Shown here piece by piece: positions 61,333-64,000 of a DNA stretch of 64,000 nt. A program made the position numbers and the translations under genes. Origin of the DNA: Xylocopa sonorina (lineage: Eukaryota; Arthropoda; Insecta; Hymenoptera; Apidae); contig NW_027490167.1 in NCBI RefSeq assembly GCF_050948175.1, positions 992,001 through 1,056,000 of the forward strand. Direction: 5' to 3'. The notes below the pieces were generated by a model. It made no database searches. It was given only the letters and a program-made list of their open reading frames with translations, and was not told the DNA's origin. The first letter of the stretch is position 1. Every line of letters starts with the position of its first letter.

Positions 61333-64000
61333 CCACCCCCCTTGGAAAAAGAATCTCGGCAATGCCGAGATCTCTTGTCTGTGGAGCGTGTGTCGGACTG
61401 CTGGGCCCGTTTCGTGGTTCCACTGGTTGACTGTCGCAGGGGTTGGAGGCTCTCTCCTGATTCATCCCGGCGAGGGTGGATGACCGCTGGACCGCGGTTG
61501 ATGCTTCTCGTTGACTTGTTCATTCCACTTTGTTCACTTTCGCTTTCAGCGTCTTTTACACTATATTCACTGACTACAGTTCCAGTTTTTCTTATTTTTA
61601 ACTCATTCGCATTCACACTGTGCATACCTTGCATTCGTTTACATAGCTTAATTTTGTTCGTGTGTACGATTTTATGTCGACCCTTTACATTTAACTTTAC
61701 GTTGCAGTTGCCTAAAATTTCGAGTATTCGGTAGGGTCCTGAATACTGAGCTTGGAATTTATGCTTATTTGGTTCCTTTAAAAGGTACACCCACTGTCCT
61801 ACCTCGAAATTTTTGACATTGACTTTGCGGTCGTAATAGAATTTCGATCTGCGTTTGGCGTTATCTAAATTATCTTTGGCGAGCTCCTGCGATTTGGAAA
61901 TTCTTTCGTTGAGTTGAATGAGATAGTCGTTGTATGTCTCATTTTCGGTGTTGTCTTGAAAAGGAGTGGCTGATGGCGTTCTAGCTATTCTACCGAACAC
62001 TAGTTCGTGAGGGGTGTATAACGTACCCTCGTGTACGCTGGTGTTGTATGCGAACATCGCGTACGGTAACCATTTCTCCCATTCGTTACTCGACTCGATA
62101 TAGTGTTTCAGATACTCGGCCAAGACGTGGTGAGATCTTTCGACGGACCCGTTCGTTTGCGGATGGAATGCGGTGGACTTGTACTGCTTGATTCTGAATT
62201 TGATAGCGATGGCTTTTATCAGGCTATTTATAAAATTGGAGCCCTGATCTGTCAGTATGCCCTTGGGGCATCCGAACTTACAGATAAACTCTCGAATCAA
62301 TGCATCCGCAATGTCTACGGCCGTGGTGGTTTTAAGGGGAATTGCGACGGAGAATTTTGTTAGTAGGTCTTGGATTGTTAATATGTTTGTGAAACCATCT
62401 GGTGTTTCGGGAAGAGGACCCATAACGTCCATCGAGATTTTGTCAAAAGCCCTGCCGGGGGTATCGGTTAGAGTGAGAGGTTGTCTCGTTTTTACTCTGA
62501 CCAGTTTTTCCGTTTGGCAGCTTTTGCATTTGCCGATGTATTCTTGGATTTGCAACTTCATATTGGGCCAAAAGTATTGTTGCCTAATACGAGTGTATGT
62601 TTTATTCACACCCTTGTGGCCTCCCACAGGTGTGTCGTGGTTCTCCTGTATTATTTTCAGTCTATCTTGGACTGGCGGAGTTCGAATCAGCCCCTGACAG
62701 ACCGTTATTTGAACGTTCGATTCGTAAAATAGGTCCTCGAGGATTTTTCGGATTCGGGACCATGGAATAGAATCAAGGGAGATCTGTGCGATACTGAATG
62801 TTGTTAACTGGAGTTCGTTTACGACGTCGTATAGTGATCGAAATGCTTCGACCGTGGTTTGGAAATCGACTGATCGGCTTGGATGTTCCACGATCGGAAG
62901 CTGGATTTGGTACTCGTTTTCTATTTTCACAACTTTGGATCTGGAAAGGACGATGTTTTCGTTGGGAAGGAATTGTCCGGTTTTTTCGAGTTCTTGGGCA
63001 CCCGCGTCGTAAGGGTGTCCTGACTGCGTGACGAAAATGACAATATTGTCTCGTCTGGTTGACAGTGAGTCGCGACTGTATTTAAACAAAGGCTCTCGCC
63101 TGATGTATTCATTCGGTGCAGGGACATAGATTTCGGGATTATCGGTTGTGTGCGGAGTTGACGAGGTGTCGGTAAGTGAGGGAGCGTCGGGCGTCGGTAC
63201 GTCGGTTCCCGACGTTACCGGTGTAGGAGGAGGAGCTGGAGTGGTGTATTTCCTTCGAACTTCCGGGGAGACATCGAAGATGTCATCCTCCGAATCAAGT
63301 GCGTGGGAAAGCGGGAAAACTCGGGCGGGATTCCGCGATAGTGCGTCCGCATTGAGGTTGGTTTTGCCGCTTTTGTATACCATCTCATAATCAAATTCAG
63401 CAAGCTTAAGCCTCCAACGAACGAGTCTACTGGATGGATCTTTGACCGAGTTCATCCACACTAACGGCCGATGGTCGGTAACGAGTTTGAACTGGTTACC
63501 GTAGATGTATGGCCGGAAATAGTGGACGGCGTAGACGATCGCCAGACACTCCTTCTCGATCGTAGAATAATTTCGCTCCGCAGTATTGAGTAATCGCGAC
63601 GTGTACGCGATCGGCAGATCGCGACCTATCGGGCCTTGACTGAGAATAGCGCCGATCGCTTCGGCAGATGCATCGGTGGTTATAACGAACGGCTGCTTAA
63701 AGTTCGGATATTGGAGTATAGGAGCCTCGCACAGGCAATCGCGAAGTTGTACAAATGAGTTTTCTTGATCGTTGCGCCACACGAAAGGCGCGTCCTTTTT
63801 TAACAGATTGGTCAGAGGTTTAGCGATACGCGAGAAATTAGCAATGAAACGCCTGTAATATCCCGCAAGACCGAGGAATTGTTTAATTTGTTTGGCGTTC
63901 TGTGGACGTGGAAAATTTTTCACCGCGCTTATTTTCGCGGGGTCCGGTTTTACCCCGTGCTCGCTGATAATGTGGCCTAAATAGCTAACCTCTCTTCGCA
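61089..64000 (-). CDS. pol: E4 Pol polyprotein, C-terminal part (window-truncated)
   Basis: Open frame of 969 codons from the window edge to the stop inside the LTR, equivalent to E2 Pol residues 603-1571. It holds the end of RT, RNase H with its acidic residues, the integrase HHCC finger and D,D35E core, the GPY module and the LTR-encoded tail. It agrees with E2 at positions where E1 differs (Gly at the GPIGRDL site, Val at GNCNVKL). There is no frame break in the visible part, so E4 may also be intact. Confidence 0.92.
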   Translation of the reverse strand, partial: RREVSYLGHIISEHGVKPDPAKISAVKNFPRPQNAKQIKQFLGLAGYYRRFIANFSRIAKPLTNLLKKDAPFVWRNDQENSFVQLRDCLCEAPILQYPNFKQPFVITTDASAEAIGAILSQGPIGRDLPIAYTSRLLNTAERNYSTIEKECLAIVYAVHYFRPYIYGNQFKLVTDHRPLVWMNSVKDPSSRLVRWRLKLAEFDYEMVYKSGKTNLNADALSRNPARVFPLSHALDSEDDIFDVSPEVRRKYTTPAPPPTPVTSGTDVPTPDAPSLTDTSSTPHTTDNPEIYVPAPNEYIRREPLFKYSRDSLSTRRDNIVIFVTQSGHPYDAGAQELEKTGQFLPNENIVLSRSKVVKIENEYQIQLPIVEHPSRSVDFQTTVEAFRSLYDVVNELQLTTFSIAQISLDSIPWSRIRKILEDLFYESNVQITVCQGLIRTPPVQDRLKIIQENHDTPVGGHKGVNKTYTRIRQQYFWPNMKLQIQEYIGKCKSCQTEKLVRVKTRQPLTLTDTPGRAFDKISMDVMGPLPETPDGFTNILTIQDLLTKFSVAIPLKTTTAVDIADALIREFICKFGCPKGILTDQGSNFINSLIKAIAIKFRIKQYKSTAFHPQTNGSVERSHHVLAEYLKHYIESSNEWEKWLPYAMFAYNTSVHEGTLYTPHELVFGRIARTPSATPFQDNTENETYNDYLIQLNERISKSQELAKDNLDNAKRRSKFYYDRKVNVKNFEVGQWVYLLKEPNKHKFQAQYSGPYRILEILGNCNVKLNVKGRHKIVHTNKIKLCKRMQGMHSVNANELKIRKTGTVVSEYSVKDAESESEQSGMNKSTRSINRGPAVIHPRRDESGESLQPLRQSTSGTTKRAQQSDTRSTDKRSRHCRDSFSKGGGVTSGAPPATLWRQPASAASATGTPLSRQHLYQHPPYTGRTTIRRPETRRQRYEDEEYLPAYESRSPAITQPYAYFSYTRF
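61333..61343 (-). other. E4 polypurine tract
   Basis: Sense AAGGGGGGTGG directly abuts the 3' LTR, identical to E1 and E2. Confidence 0.85.

Larger units (their letters stand above)
59851..64000 (-). mobile_element. LTR retrotransposon E4, Ty3/gypsy type, cut by window edge
   Basis: The visible part is the 3' LTR (59851-61332), the polypurine tract and 3' pol. It matches E2 at marker positions (GTTGCC, ACTCCAAGG) and has one private LTR base (GGGCACGCATCGC). The remaining pol, gag and 5' LTR should lie to the right of the window. Confidence 0.96.

Overview
The window is eukaryotic, repeat-only DNA with no host gene. It is a large tandem satellite array invaded by one family of Ty3/gypsy-type LTR retrotransposons. 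The element architecture (gag, then protease-RT-RNase H-integrase, no env, tRNA-Leu-like primer site) and the AT-rich 174-bp satellite fit an arthropod centromeric or pericentromeric region, most likely an insect. The exact host cannot be named from the sequence.

Layout: satellite 1-5440; element E1 5441-14323 (8883 bp, minus strand); satellite 14324-30474; element E2 30475-39353 (8879 bp, minus strand); satellite 39354-52447; solo LTR 52448-53929 (plus orientation); satellite 53930-59850; element E4 59851-64000 (minus strand, cut by the window edge). These pieces account for every base: about 40.6 kb of satellite (roughly 233 monomers, all in one orientation) and about 23.4 kb of retrotransposon. 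All five or more LTR copies are 1482 bp and nearly identical. The two LTRs of E1, and of E2, agree at every position that distinguishes elements, so the insertions are very young. The three insertions with both edges visible have perfect 4-bp target duplications.

The element encodes Gag (443 aa, two CCHC zinc knuckles) and, in the -1 frame, a polyprotein with protease, reverse transcriptase, RNase H, an integrase with HHCC and D,D35E motifs, and a GPY/F module. A canonical slippery heptamer followed after 6 nt by a stem-loop sits in the gag-pol overlap and explains how Pol is made. The pol frame runs through the polypurine tract and about 240 nt into the 3' LTR. E2 looks fully intact. E1 has an intact gag but four 1-nt frame breaks in pol. 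E4 is open as far as it is visible.

The satellite monomer is 174 bp. It contains three short dyad symmetries, and monomer variants are organised into higher-order repeats of 9, 23, 25 and 32 monomers. Three of the four insertions lie within 1 nt of the same monomer position, which suggests a strong integration preference within the satellite.
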